Counted from the first letter of the stretch, positions 23,142-32,120 are shown. The stretch is DNA of 54,714 bases from Sedimentisphaerales bacterium (GCA_028281535.1 JANQJS010000010.1:1-54714); one strand, 5' to 3'. Notes: generated from the letters alone by a model not told the origin. Translations and numbers: made by a program.

Positions 23142-23696
23142 TTATTTTTTCGCTACTTTGTTCTTCGCGGAATTATCAAAATAAATACTCATGGTCATCG
23201 TCGCTTGGACCACACCTGGTTGCTTATTATCTTTCTTAACATCCATCTCTTTGATCTTGGTAATCCGTGGCATCTTTTCCAGATCCAAGAGGAATTGATA
23301 ATAGGCATCAAAGCCCCCTTTAACTTTCATCTTGATGGGTTGCTCTGAATAAGCGGCAAAAGGTTTAGATTTAAGTGTTTCAAACAACTTTGTATCCAAC
23401 CCATGTTCCTTTGCAATCTTGGTGACTTTTTCCAGCACTTTATGAATTTCATGCTTTGGCGGTAATTTATTTTCAAAAAATTCAACCGCATCACCCAGTT
23501 TTTGAACTTCTTCATTTAAATCACTAATACCCACCATGGCTTTGTTAAGGCTAACAAGCTTTTTCTCTTTTTGCTCAATCTCTAATCGCTGTTTATCAAT
23601 ATGCTGATTAGCAGGTTTAAACACCCAGACATAAGCACCTAAGGGTATTGCCAATAAAAGCACCACAAACAATAATTCTCGTACACCAAATTTCAT
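23142..23696 (-). CDS. pilO: PilO-like pilus assembly protein
   Basis: A 184-aa inner-membrane protein with one N-terminal helix (RELLFVVLLLAIPLGAYVWV, about 6-25), a coiled coil (about 28-80, ending LGDAVEFFENKLPP) and a ferredoxin-like C-terminal domain (IKMKVKGGFDAYYQFLLDLE, about 121-140). This is the PilO layout; it pairs with PilN in the alignment complex. 12 bases after pilN and 12 before the PilP-like gene. Confidence 0.85.
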   Translation of the reverse strand: MKFGVRELLFVVLLLAIPLGAYVWVFKPANQHIDKQRLEIEQKEKKLVSLNKAMVGISDLNEEVQKLGDAVEFFENKLPPKHEIHKVLEKVTKIAKEHGLDTKLFETLKSKPFAAYSEQPIKMKVKGGFDAYYQFLLDLEKMPRITKIKEMDVKKDNKQPGVVQATMTMSIYFDNSAKNKVAKK

Positions 23697-23708
23697 TCGC
23701 GACTTCTC

Positions 23709-24425
23709 CTACATGCCAGTTACACGCATATCTTTGACCAAAGCAACATCTTCTTCGCTAGCTTTAGCATCAACATTTAGTGAAACCAGTAATTTAAAAC
23801 GACGCATAATTTGCTCTTTATTTTCATGTTCCTCTGAGAAAATAAGATTGATCTGTTCAAACATGGAACATCGATTCAATTGCGCAATAAACTTTGCAAC
23901 TTGCAAATCCGTGCCTGCCAAACCTTCAATTTCTATAGATGTTTCATATTTCTCAGGCTTAATTTCTTTTTTAGGCTCTTCAGCTTTGGATTGATTTGAC
24001 CGTTTTTTACTTCGAGATTTTGATTGTTTAGATTTCCTGACAACCTTTTGCTTTTGAACTTTTGAAACCATCTCATAATTTAATAATGAAACACCACTTG
24101 GAAGGTCATTGGTCACCGTGGCAACTAGCAATGAACGAGGCACAGTCTCCATCAATGATGCACTAACCAATGCCTTATCCATCATTTGCTTTTTCTTTTT
24201 CTCAAGGGTTTCCAGTTTTTTCAGCGACTCTGTTGCTTTGACAAACTTCTTCTTAACCGTCTCCTGTCGAATATTCATGGTCTTTTGGCGTTTTTCAGTC
24301 ACCAGCATACCACCAGCAACTCCAGCCATGACTAAGAAGAAAAGTGCCAGGCAGATAAAATTTGTACGTTGTTGAGCTTTTTTCTCGACGTAATCTTCTG
24401 GTAGAAAATTCACATCACTCATCAT
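23709..24425 (-). CDS. pilN: PilN-like pilus assembly protein
   Basis: 238 aa. The cytoplasmic N-terminus (VNFLPEDYVEKKAQQR) corresponds to the PilM-binding motif of PilN (INLLP..), followed by a membrane helix (FICLALFFLVMAGVAGGMLV, about 23-42), a coiled coil and a ferredoxin-like domain. A Lys/Ser/Arg-rich insertion (KSKQSKSRSKKRSNQSK, about residues 130-147) is unusual for the family. Works with PilM and PilO. Confidence 0.85.
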   Translation of the reverse strand: MMSDVNFLPEDYVEKKAQQRTNFICLALFFLVMAGVAGGMLVTEKRQKTMNIRQETVKKKFVKATESLKKLETLEKKKKQMMDKALVSASLMETVPRSLLVATVTNDLPSGVSLLNYEMVSKVQKQKVVRKSKQSKSRSKKRSNQSKAEEPKKEIKPEKYETSIEIEGLAGTDLQVAKFIAQLNRCSMFEQINLIFSEEHENKEQIMRRFKLLVSLNVDAKASEEDVALVKDMRVTGM

Positions 24426-24438
24426 TCACCATCTCTTT

Positions 24439-25623
24439 CTAATGACTGCCCAAACTTAAACCAAAGGCAACCGCCCAATCGGAATAAGATTGTCCTTGTT
24501 CTAAATCACTATGGCGACCTGTTCGAGATGCGGGTAAAACGCGAGCTAATGGATCTCCCAATTGAGCGGGAAGTGATAAACCACGAGCTAATTTCTGACA
24601 GATGCCTTTATTTTTTGACAATCCCCCCAAGAAGATCACTTTATTTATGGGGGAAGTTGAAAACATTAAATCATGATATCGAACACAATTTCGTATTTCA
24701 TCACAGAGATATTGCAATGTTGGTTCGATGATGCTTTGTATATCATCCGTTGTCTTGACTTGAGTCTCCTGCAAAACAGCAGTCGCAGCTTGCCCCCCAT
24801 CAGCTGTATCTATATCTTGTGTTTCATGCGATTCAGCATCATGGCTTGCCGGAGAATTGGAGGTTTGATTTTGGCTTTGAAGTTCAAGTTCAAGATATTT
24901 TTGTAACGCTTGTTCGTATTCCAATCCCAACTTATCCATAATGGATTGGATCATATGTTTAGCCGCAATACTCACATTGCGGCAAAAAACGATATCTTTT
25001 CCATGCGTCACAACGACCGTACTACAATGATAACCCAGATCAACCAGCATCGTCACTGATGGTTCTTGGTTATTTTGTTCAAGTAAATGTTTAAAGCAAT
25101 TGACAATTGCTGATGATTCGATATTGATTTGACCAACTTGTAATTTGGTGCGTTCGATAAGATGCATATGCTGCTGGACGGCATGATTGGAAGCTGCCAT
25201 GAGAATGACTTCTAATTTACTTTCATCCCCTTCGTAAACTTCTCCGGCGATAATATGTCTCAGCAAGGCTTGGTTGATATCAAAAGGGACTTTACCTTGT
25301 GCTTCCCAGGGTAAGGCTTTGACGAGTTCATCATCAGCCATTTTATTGATTCTTAAATGCTGGACTAGCATTTCTCTGGAAGACAGGCAGGTGATGGCTT
25401 GTTTGCCTCTGAAGGGTTTTTCATGAAGAATATCTTTGATGGTTTTGGTGTACCATTCGGCTAATGCGGTTGCATGCCCTTGAACATAAGCAGGTACATC
25501 CTCTCTAGCTGCTGCCACCAGACCCAGTCCACCATCCATTTCCATTAACTGGATCATTTTTAGACTGGAGCTACCTAAATCAATTCCAATAGGATAAGCT
25601 TTATTTCTGAGTAGCTTTAACAT
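24439..25623 (-). CDS. pilM: PilM, actin-like pilus assembly ATPase
   Basis: Actin-fold protein on the cytoplasmic side of the pilus machine. Phosphate-1 loop IGIDLGSSSLKMIQL near the N-terminus, then the PilM pattern LPWEAQGKVPFDI, the second phosphate motif MLVDLGYHCSTVVV and the adenosine motif VIFLGGLSKNKGICQKLA near the C-terminus. An acidic Gln/Asp-rich insertion (about residues 252-285) lies before the last subdomain. The longest frame reaches 25716, but I start at ATG 25623, which gives the usual dozen residues before IGIDLG and has GAGG 10 bases upstream. First gene of the operon pilM-N-O-P-B-T-C-pilins. Confidence 0.9.
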   Translation of the reverse strand: MLKLLRNKAYPIGIDLGSSSLKMIQLMEMDGGLGLVAAAREDVPAYVQGHATALAEWYTKTIKDILHEKPFRGKQAITCLSSREMLVQHLRINKMADDELVKALPWEAQGKVPFDINQALLRHIIAGEVYEGDESKLEVILMAASNHAVQQHMHLIERTKLQVGQINIESSAIVNCFKHLLEQNNQEPSVTMLVDLGYHCSTVVVTHGKDIVFCRNVSIAAKHMIQSIMDKLGLEYEQALQKYLELELQSQNQTSNSPASHDAESHETQDIDTADGGQAATAVLQETQVKTTDDIQSIIEPTLQYLCDEIRNCVRYHDLMFSTSPINKVIFLGGLSKNKGICQKLARGLSLPAQLGDPLARVLPASRTGRHSDLEQGQSYSDWAVAFGLSLGSH

Positions 25624-25644
25624 ATGTTTACTGCCTCTCCATTC

Positions 25645-25658
25645 TCTGTCCGATAGTA
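25645..25658 (-). promoter_or_regulatory. TACTATCGGACAGA box upstream of pilM
   Basis: Read on the minus strand TACTATCGGACAGA ends 21 bases before the pilM ATG. It matches the -10 and following bases at tkt (TATTATCGGACAGA, 3449-3436). TACTAT is a plausible -10 box; the -35 region is poor (TTGTAT, 18-base spacer). Confidence 0.45.
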
Positions 25659-26184
25659 AAAATCCTTTTCTCAACCATACAACGAGCTTAAATCTTGCAA
25701 ATTCATTTATTTGCATCGCTTAAAAACGATGGTACTTAAAAGCTAAATTACAAGCAGAAGTGAGTCAAATTGAGTAACAAAGATTATAGAAGGATAATTT
25801 ACACAAACACACTTTGAGAGTTAATTGATCATCATAACCTTTACACCCCACCTATTTATTATAAATTAACATGCATGGCATAACTGGGCCGCCCTTATTC
25901 CCTGTCATATAGATCTTACCCAGCCAGAGATGAAAATAGAATTTGTATCAACATCCAATTTGTTAGGAAATGTCTTAGAAAATCAAGATTCGATAAATTT
26001 TCCTGAGTGAATATCCAATGATTTAGCCTGTAAATCATATAGAAATCACAGATAAGGAAAAACCATAAACCCTAGCATAGCAAAGACATATCTTATTACA
26101 ACTATGCAAGTTATAAGTTACACGAATTGATTACAATCAAAAATCATGGGGAAATAAAGGGTGTAATTCGCTAGAAATTTAAGA
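25659..26184. other. gene-free AT-rich stretch between pilM and parA
   Basis: No credible ORF or clear stem-loop was found on either strand. It presumably holds upstream control elements for the divergent pilus operon and ParA operon. Confidence 0.4.
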
Positions 26185-26225
26185 TTCGTCCGATAAAAGT
26201 AAAGTTTTCAGTATGATCGGACCGA
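26185..26225. promoter_or_regulatory. pair of ATCGGAC boxes upstream of parA
   Basis: TATGATCGGACCGA on the plus strand (26212-26225) and TTTTATCGGACGAA on the minus strand (26198-26185) face away from each other, 13 bases apart. Both share the TATNATCGGACNGA core seen at tkt and pilM. The plus-strand copy is about 77 bases before the small ORF at 26302, suitable for a parA-operon promoter; no consensus -35 accompanies it. Confidence 0.4.
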
Positions 26226-26301
26226 CTATTCTATTGTTTAGGTTCCATATTAATATTAAAAACAGCTTGAAAAAAATCTAACATCAGTTCTGGAAAAAGT
26301 A

Positions 26302-26451
26302 ATGGATTACTTATATCAGTTGATAGCCTGTAGAAATCTCTACAACATTGGTTACCGTGCAAAGGAGTTGCGCGATCTTCCCACACAACAGGCCGAAAAC
26401 CAATACCTATTTCAGGTTGGGGCAGGTGAGGTGCAAAAATGCGGACAATAG
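26302..26451 (+). CDS. possible small protein, 49 aa, overlapping parA
   Basis: An ATG preceded by GGAAAA at good spacing opens a 49-codon frame beginning MDYLYQLIACRNLYNIGYRA and ending at TAG 26449-26451, overlapping the first 13 bases of parA in another frame. The frame is already open from 26260. The composition is protein-like (Leu, Tyr, charged residues mixed) and the overlap would couple it to parA, but the length is short and no family is recognised. Confidence 0.35.
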   Translation: MDYLYQLIACRNLYNIGYRAKELRDLPTQQAENQYLFQVGAGEVQKCGQ

Positions 26452-27650
26452 CTGTAATTAACCAAAAAGGTGGATGTGGCAAAACAACTGTATCCATTAA
26501 TTTATCAGCGACTCTTGCCAGCAAAGGTTTTCGAACCCTACTCATTGACATGGACCCTCAGGGTCATTGCGCAGTGGGATTAGCGGTCCCCGAAGAACAA
26601 ATTGAAAAAAGCATCTATGATGTTCTTATATCCAACTATTCCGATAGTAAAACAGAGTTTAATCATATCGTTTGGCAAATTTCACAAAATTATGACTTGG
26701 CCCCAGCTTCTATAGAGCTAGCAGCTCTGGAACCTCAATTGGCGGGTCAGGAAAATCGTGAAGCTTGCCTGCAAAAAGCATTGGCCGAATGTGAAGATAA
26801 ATATGAATATGTTATTATTGACTGCCCTCCAAGCGTTGGCATTTTAACATTTAATGCACTTCGAGCAAGCGATGAAGTCATTATCCCTGTGGAAACAGGC
26901 TATTTCGCCCTACACGGATTAGGCCGTGAGCTCGAAACACTCGATGTCCTGAAACAACAGTGTGATCAAGATATCAAAATTCGCATATTGGCAAACATGT
27001 ATGATGTCAGAACAAAGCTGGCCAGAGAAGTCTTTAATGAACTCAAAATGAACTTCAATGCCTTTATGTTTGATTCACCGATTAATTTCAATACAAAATT
27101 AAAAGAAGCAGCTAGCTTTGGTCAACCTATTACGGAATATGACCCAGTGAGCAAAGGCATGAAAGACTTCATGGCACTGGTTGATGAAATCACAGAAAAC
27201 AGATCTGCCCAAACCATCGTCAAACAACAAGTCGAATCTGTGACAGCACAACTGGACCGCATCTCAAAAAGTGCAGACGATCTTATCGCTGAATCCAACA
27301 AAATGATTGGGCAACCTGCTACAATTTTGCAAAAACCTGAAAACTCGATTGAAGAGAAAATCGATAATTTCTATGGCATACGTCAAAAACAAGGGCGTGT
27401 TGAGTTTGCCGTTTTGTATCCAAAAGCACAAACCGTACAACTTGCTGGTGATTTTAATAATTGGAAACCAGAAAACACCCCCTTATTAAAATCTGATCCC
27501 AATGGCCGATGGAACATTGAACTCGAGCTTGATGGTGGTGTTTACCATTACCGCTATGTTGTAGATGGTCGATGGCAACAAGACCCCTATAACAATAATG
27601 TCGAGACCAACCCATACGGCGAATTAAATTCCGTTCTTGAAGTGAGCTAA
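26439..27650 (+). CDS. ParA/MinD-type ATPase fused to a C-terminal CBM48 (AMPK glycogen-binding) domain
   Basis: 403 aa. Residues 1-245 are a ParA-family ATPase: deviant Walker A INQKGGCGKTT (about 7-17) with the signature Lys in KGGCGKT, Walker A' LLIDMDPQGH (about 35-44), Walker B YVIIDCPPSVG. A linker with a likely amphipathic helix (about 250-310) follows. Residues about 315-400 form a CBM48/AMPK1-type domain: VQLAGDFNNWKPENTPLLKS, GRWNIELEL and GGVYHYRYVVDGRWQQDP, with the carbohydrate-contacting Trp residues in place. ParA proteins position cellular cargo; the added domain suggests glycogen or another glucan as cargo or signal. This is inference. AGGTGAGGTG precedes the ATG. Six bases before the next gene. 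Confidence 0.92.
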   Translation: MRTIAVINQKGGCGKTTVSINLSATLASKGFRTLLIDMDPQGHCAVGLAVPEEQIEKSIYDVLISNYSDSKTEFNHIVWQISQNYDLAPASIELAALEPQLAGQENREACLQKALAECEDKYEYVIIDCPPSVGILTFNALRASDEVIIPVETGYFALHGLGRELETLDVLKQQCDQDIKIRILANMYDVRTKLAREVFNELKMNFNAFMFDSPINFNTKLKEAASFGQPITEYDPVSKGMKDFMALVDEITENRSAQTIVKQQVESVTAQLDRISKSADDLIAESNKMIGQPATILQKPENSIEEKIDNFYGIRQKQGRVEFAVLYPKAQTVQLAGDFNNWKPENTPLLKSDPNGRWNIELELDGGVYHYRYVVDGRWQQDPYNNNVETNPYGELNSVLEVS

Positions 27651-27656
27651 GCATCT

Positions 27657-29093
27657 ATGGCAGATATCCCTAAAAATCGCGAGGGAAGAGGCATCTCTTC
27701 AATCGCACATCATTTTTTGTCTAACATACATCCACAACGGGAAACATCAGAACGAAAGAAGCCTAATCCTCACCAAGATTCAAATCAATCAGATCAGAAT
27801 ACACAGCATCAACTTCACGAATCACAAAACAGTGAACATGCATTTTCCAAAATCGCTATTTTATGCGATCATTTAGAATGTCCTGAAAATCAAATCACAC
27901 GCTTTGTAAAACAAACGGTATTTCACGATGGCAGTGCCGGCCTGGTTCAAACCAAAAATCATCATACAAAGCTCAAATATTATTCAATACCAAATGAAAC
28001 CAACGACCACACTATTATCAATGACAACACCCCTATTGATGGTGCCTGGCAAGAACTCTTTGGTCAAAACCAATCAGGAGATTATTCTGAATTCTATCGT
28101 TGCTTAAGTAGCATTTCGAAGACGATTGAAACCATTTTCTTAGAAATCCCTCGCAAAGGACCTGCGGATTACTCCGACATCATTGGCTATTGCGACCAAA
28201 CACTCATCTTATGCCAAAACAACGATAAGCAAATTGTCCAGGCTTATAAGCAAATTAAATGGCTCATTGAAAATAATATCACAGAACACATCTCTGTTTT
28301 TGTCGTAGGAAACCACCAGGAAGAGGACGCGATTGAGATCTATGAAAAACTTTCATCAACAACGATGAAGTTTTTATCAAAACAAATAGAGTGGTTTGGG
28401 TGCGACGATAACAGCCTTGCCATAGAGGATATTAAGGAACAGCAATTATTCGAATGTGAAGGGCCACTCACTGATATTATTTCACACTGGCCAACTCAAG
28501 CACAACCTGCTCCAATTATTGAACAAGTAGATCCTACACCAGCCGACCAACCTAGTCCCGGTTTATTTACGGAAGAAATACTTGAAGAGGACTCTGTAGA
28601 TATTGACCTACCACAGGCGATGCAAGAAGTCCCCTCGAAATCCTTACCGAGAATCCACACGCCAATGGCTGTTGACTCTCTCCCAACCAATGATAATCAA
28701 TTGAGCCAACAGCTCATACAGACGTTAGACCAATGGATGCCATCAACCCACTTAGACATCCCCATATCGTGCGACCTCGATCCAACCATTAAAGTATTAT
28801 TAGACAGTAATAATTGCCTACAGATCCTAGCATGCAGCTTAACAGAGTCAGATTCATTAATCACAAAAGCCATAGCAACAAAATCATGGATCAAAAAACA
28901 TGACAAATTACTTTTAGGATACTTTAATAATATTAATTTGAATATCCAGCATGAACCTTCTTATATTTTCGTGACTGGCTGCGAATCATCTAGAATCCCT
29001 GCATTTATTGACGAGTTTTCTTTAAACAGCTCACATATTTATAAGTTGTTATTATTGCAAAGCAAAGGTAACAGCTCACTCCTATTATTGTAA
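27657..29093 (+). CDS. degenerate MinD/FlhG-like protein, partner of ParA-CBM48
   Basis: 478 aa, unrecognised as a whole. The middle (about residues 65-275) resembles a MinD/FlhG-type P-loop ATPase without its P-loop: IIGYCDQTLILCQNNDKQIV matches the position of the Walker B-to-switch region, and EEDAIEIYEKLSSTTMKFLS with KQIEWFG matches the FlhG segment following it. There is no GKT motif, so it cannot hydrolyse ATP by the usual mechanism. The first 60 residues are polar (Gln, His, Asn-rich), and residues 280-345 are a Pro/acidic linker. Last 110 residues form an unidentified domain. It directly follows the ParA-CBM48 gene, so the two probably form an active/inactive ATPase pair. Confidence 0.7.
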   Translation: MADIPKNREGRGISSIAHHFLSNIHPQRETSERKKPNPHQDSNQSDQNTQHQLHESQNSEHAFSKIAILCDHLECPENQITRFVKQTVFHDGSAGLVQTKNHHTKLKYYSIPNETNDHTIINDNTPIDGAWQELFGQNQSGDYSEFYRCLSSISKTIETIFLEIPRKGPADYSDIIGYCDQTLILCQNNDKQIVQAYKQIKWLIENNITEHISVFVVGNHQEEDAIEIYEKLSSTTMKFLSKQIEWFGCDDNSLAIEDIKEQQLFECEGPLTDIISHWPTQAQPAPIIEQVDPTPADQPSPGLFTEEILEEDSVDIDLPQAMQEVPSKSLPRIHTPMAVDSLPTNDNQLSQQLIQTLDQWMPSTHLDIPISCDLDPTIKVLLDSNNCLQILACSLTESDSLITKAIATKSWIKKHDKLLLGYFNNINLNIQHEPSYIFVTGCESSRIPAFIDEFSLNSSHIYKLLLLQSKGNSSLLLL

Positions 29094-29147
29094 TTTCACT
29101 TGCAATTTCTTGTAAATCTATTTAGTATAAAATAGAGGTCGAACAAT

Positions 29148-29906
29148 ATGGCTGATAATTCATCAATTGAGTGGACAGAGGCTACATGGAATCCTGTAAC
29201 TGGATGCACAAAAATAAGTGCTGGTTGCAAGAATTGTTATGCAGAACGTATGGCAAAACGCCTGCAAGCAATGAGAATCCCGCAATACAAAGATGGATTC
29301 AAAGTAACTCTCCAAGAACGTGCTCTTGAAATCCCTCGAACCTGGATAAAACCCAGAACAATATTTGTTAATTCCATGAGTGATTTATTCCATAAAGATG
29401 TTCCTTTAACATACATCAAAAAAGTCTTTCAAGTAATGAATGACTGCCCGCAACATATTTTTCAAGTTCTTACAAAGCGACCAGAAACAGCGGCTAAATA
29501 TTCATCTTCACTGAATTGGTCAGAAAATATCTGGATGGGTACAAGTGTTGAAGATTCAAAGGTAATCGAAAGAATTAAACACTTAAAAAATATTGACGCA
29601 AAAATTCGTTTTTTATCTATAGAACCCCTCCTAGGACCATTACCACGACTCGCATTAAAAAACATTCACTGGGTTATTGTAGGTGGAGAATCTGGGCCAA
29701 AAGCTCGCCCAATGAAAAAAATATGGGTTGACCAAATTAAAACTCAATGCTTAAATAAAGGGGTCCCCTTCTTTTTCAAGCAATGGGGAGGAGTTAACAA
29801 GAAAAAAACAGGGAGGCTTCTTGATAACCAAACATGGGATCAAATGCCTACATATACGTCAAAGGTTGAGACAATTGACAGAAATAGATACTCAAGAGTT
29901 TTTTAA
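29148..29906 (+). CDS. DUF5131 (phage Gp37/Gp68-like) three-Cys-motif protein
   Basis: 252 aa, full length for the family. The N-terminus has [20 protein letters not shown] followed by [10 protein letters not shown], giving C20, C27 and C30 (Cx6Cx2C), the metal- or iron-sulfur-binding three-Cys motif of this family. Later family motifs are [10 protein letters not shown] (about 69-78), FQVLTKRPE (about 105-113), WMGTSVED (128-135), [10 protein letters not shown] (about 152-161), [13 protein letters not shown] (176-188) and PFFFKQWG (about 208-215). The chemistry is not established; the cluster suggests a radical-SAM-like relative. Its end overlaps the TcmP gene, its usual partner. Confidence 0.92.
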   Translation: MADNSSIEWTEATWNPVTGCTKISAGCKNCYAERMAKRLQAMRIPQYKDGFKVTLQERALEIPRTWIKPRTIFVNSMSDLFHKDVPLTYIKKVFQVMNDCPQHIFQVLTKRPETAAKYSSSLNWSENIWMGTSVEDSKVIERIKHLKNIDAKIRFLSIEPLLGPLPRLALKNIHWVIVGGESGPKARPMKKIWVDQIKTQCLNKGVPFFFKQWGGVNKKKTGRLLDNQTWDQMPTYTSKVETIDRNRYSRVF

Positions 29907-31002
29907 TCAAAAAAATAGTTGGTCGAAATACAAAGATTTAATCCTATCATACTATCTAAAACCTTACCTTCCTAAAGTTGCATCTTTACAAAAACCAATA
30001 GCAATTATTGATTGCTTCGCAGGTCCAGGTATGTTTGAAGATGGCGAACCTGGCAGCCCCCAAATAATTATCGAGCACCTAGATACATTTTCCAGTAAAT
30101 CGGAAAACATACGAGGTTTATTTATTGAAGCTGACCCAGAACTACATGAAAAACTTAAATCAAATGCAACATCGTCAAAAATTAATGTAGATGTAAGATT
30201 AGGCAACTTCCAAGATCACATTGAAGAAATCGTTGATATAGCCAACACTCATACAACGTTTCTTTTTGTTGATCCTATAAAACCAACACAACTAAAATTC
30301 AATGACCTAAACCAAGTTTACTCAAAATTAAAAGTCAACCAAAGCATCGAAACCCTGATCAATTTTTTAAGCAATGGCTTCTTAAGAGGAATTCTTGGCA
30401 TTCGAGATAAAATCACAAAAGATGGATCCATAATGCCAAATCATGACCTGACTATCTGCAACGACAATATAGCCGGAGGCAGTTACTGGCATGATATAAT
30501 CCTTAATGATCAACTGTCACACGAAATGAAAGCAAATTCAATTGCCGAGGGGTATACTAAAACACTAGAGGATACACATGGTTTTAATTACGTCCTTAAT
30601 TACCCTATTAAAGAAAAATACAGCCATGGATATCCGAAATACCATCTTATTTTCGGATCAAGACATCCTGATGCATTCGAGCTAATGAATAGAGGAATGG
30701 TAAAGGCGAGAAGGGAGTTTGTTCGGACGGAATTTAAAGAAGATACACTGTTTGACATTGAACCAAAAGAAGAGGTTGTATCTAAGAATGATGTCATAAA
30801 AATTATAGTGGAGACTTCAAAAATAATAGGAAATACTTCATGGAAATACTTGAGAATCTCTGCCACACAAAATTCTCCTTGCAAATATACTGATTCTGAT
30901 TACAACTCGGCGATAAAGGATTCTATAAAAAAGGGCTTATTGCTGAGTAATAGCAAAGGAAATAAAATTGAAGAAAACGCTAATATCTGGCCACAAACTT
31001 AA
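29875..31002 (+). CDS. tcmP: three-Cys-motif partner protein TcmP
   Basis: TcmP-family protein, normally found next to a DUF5131 gene as here. Visible family features: [20 protein letters not shown] near the N-terminus and [20 protein letters not shown], a methyltransferase-like motif I with the aspartate and the GPG loop, then [13 protein letters not shown] and TTFLFVDP, the equivalents of motifs II and IV. It therefore looks like a Rossmann-fold enzyme, perhaps SAM-dependent. The reading frame is open from 29821, but TTG at 29875 has AAAGG exactly 9 bases upstream and gives the normal N-terminus, so I place the start there (375 aa, overlapping DUF5131 by 32 bases). The 3' end overlaps the convergent ThiF/MoeB gene by 4 bases. 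Confidence 0.85.
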   Translation: MTEIDTQEFFNQKNSWSKYKDLILSYYLKPYLPKVASLQKPIAIIDCFAGPGMFEDGEPGSPQIIIEHLDTFSSKSENIRGLFIEADPELHEKLKSNATSSKINVDVRLGNFQDHIEEIVDIANTHTTFLFVDPIKPTQLKFNDLNQVYSKLKVNQSIETLINFLSNGFLRGILGIRDKITKDGSIMPNHDLTICNDNIAGGSYWHDIILNDQLSHEMKANSIAEGYTKTLEDTHGFNYVLNYPIKEKYSHGYPKYHLIFGSRHPDAFELMNRGMVKARREFVRTEFKEDTLFDIEPKEEVVSKNDVIKIIVETSKIIGNTSWKYLRISATQNSPCKYTDSDYNSAIKDSIKKGLLLSNSKGNKIEENANIWPQT

Positions 31003-32054
31003 TGCCCTACAAATTTTGCATATAATGCTCTTGCAACATCAGTCTCTTCTGTTCCTTTTATAATGGCTCTAGCATCTGGGAATATAGTAATCTCGTAGTC
31101 ATCCACATTAAGTTTGATCATAAATTCATTAACTGATAATTTACCAAAATTCACTAATCTCTTAGAGAACTCTTGCAATTCTAATTTTATGCCGCGTACA
31201 CGTGGCCGTATCTGAACAGAATTTCTCCCACATAGGGCAACAGTTGACAGTGACGATTTCCCTTTGAGAAATTCAAGTTTGCCATCATTGCAACATGGAC
31301 ATCCTTGCTTTAACGTCTCCATCGACATTTGATGAAAACGATTCTGCCAAGGTTCAATATTAATCAATCCTGAATTCACATCATCAAGATTACCAGTAAG
31401 AATTTTCAAAGCTTCTAACGCCTGATAACTTGCGACCATATTTACTACTGGCCCTAGCACCCCAGCAGTTTCGCACGTCTCCAGCTCTCCCGGTGCTGGT
31501 GGAGAATCAAATAAACATCGAAGACAGGGCTTGCCACCAGCCAGAAAAACGGCCACCATACCTACTGCCCCCTGGCAAGCACCATAGATCCAAGGAATAT
31601 TTTGTTTGATCGCAACATCATTAATCAAATATCGCGTCAATAAATTGTCGGTACCATCTAGAATCAAATCAACATCTTCAGTGAAATATTCAATACTCTC
31701 ATGATTGGCATCTGCAATAAATGGCGTTATCTCAATATCTGAATTCATTAAACTCAACTTGCGAGCAGCGGCCTCAGCTTTGGGCAACCCTTCTTTTATG
31801 TCATTCTCATCATAAAGCATTTGCCGCTGAAGATTACTCAGCTCGACAAAATCTCGATCAACGATGTGGAGATGACCAACCCCGGCACGTGTCATGGTTT
31901 CTGCCAGAACAGACCCCAGTGCCCCACACCCAATGATGACCACTCGACTTTTTGATAATTTGTTCTGTCCCTCAGGGCCAATCGGCGCAAATCGAATTTG
32001 CCGCGAGTAACGCTCCTGAGCGTCGTTATTTACGTTTTTTTCACTTTGAGACAT
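30999..32054 (-). CDS. ThiF/MoeB-type E1 adenylyltransferase
   Basis: 351 aa. E1-like enzymes adenylate the C-terminal glycine of ThiS/MoaD-type sulfur carriers. Seen: YSRQI near residue 17, nucleotide motif VVIIGCGALGS (about 40-50), VDRDFVELSNLQRQ, DGTDNLLTRYLIND, and the zinc cysteines CLRC and CPCC. In place of a rhodanese domain there is a C-terminal segment of about 75 residues (RPRVRGIKLELQEFSKRLVN) that resembles the beta-grasp-like tail of other MoeB/ThiF variants. The longest frame extends to 32366, through the promoter and hisD; ATG 32054 has AGGA 7 bases upstream and starts a normal protein. The sulfur carrier partner is not in the window, so thiamine or molybdopterin cannot be decided. 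Confidence 0.88.
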   Translation of the reverse strand: MSQSEKNVNNDAQERYSRQIRFAPIGPEGQNKLSKSRVVIIGCGALGSVLAETMTRAGVGHLHIVDRDFVELSNLQRQMLYDENDIKEGLPKAEAAARKLSLMNSDIEITPFIADANHESIEYFTEDVDLILDGTDNLLTRYLINDVAIKQNIPWIYGACQGAVGMVAVFLAGGKPCLRCLFDSPPAPGELETCETAGVLGPVVNMVASYQALEALKILTGNLDDVNSGLINIEPWQNRFHQMSMETLKQGCPCCNDGKLEFLKGKSSLSTVALCGRNSVQIRPRVRGIKLELQEFSKRLVNFGKLSVNEFMIKLNVDDYEITIFPDARAIIKGTEETDVARALYAKFVGH

Positions 32055-32076
32055 CGAATTTCCTATGAACCTATCC

Positions 32077-32120
32077 TTTACTAAATCGTTATTATAGCGT
32101 ATAATAGCAATTTCGGCCAA
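32077..32120. promoter_or_regulatory. overlapping divergent promoters of hisD and the ThiF/MoeB gene
   Basis: Plus strand: TTTACT (32077-32082), 17 bases, TATAAT (32100-32105), driving hisD. Minus strand: TTGGCC (32120-32115), 18 bases, TATAAT (32096-32091), driving the E1 gene. The two consensus -10 boxes are mirror images 3 bases apart in the palindrome ATTATA-GCG-TATAAT, so polymerases would compete for this site. Confidence 0.65.

Noticed and set aside
26231-26551. 106-aa minus-strand ORF over the parA start
   Set aside because: Overlaps the well-supported ParA Walker A coding region on the other strand and has no ribosome binding site or recognisable domain.
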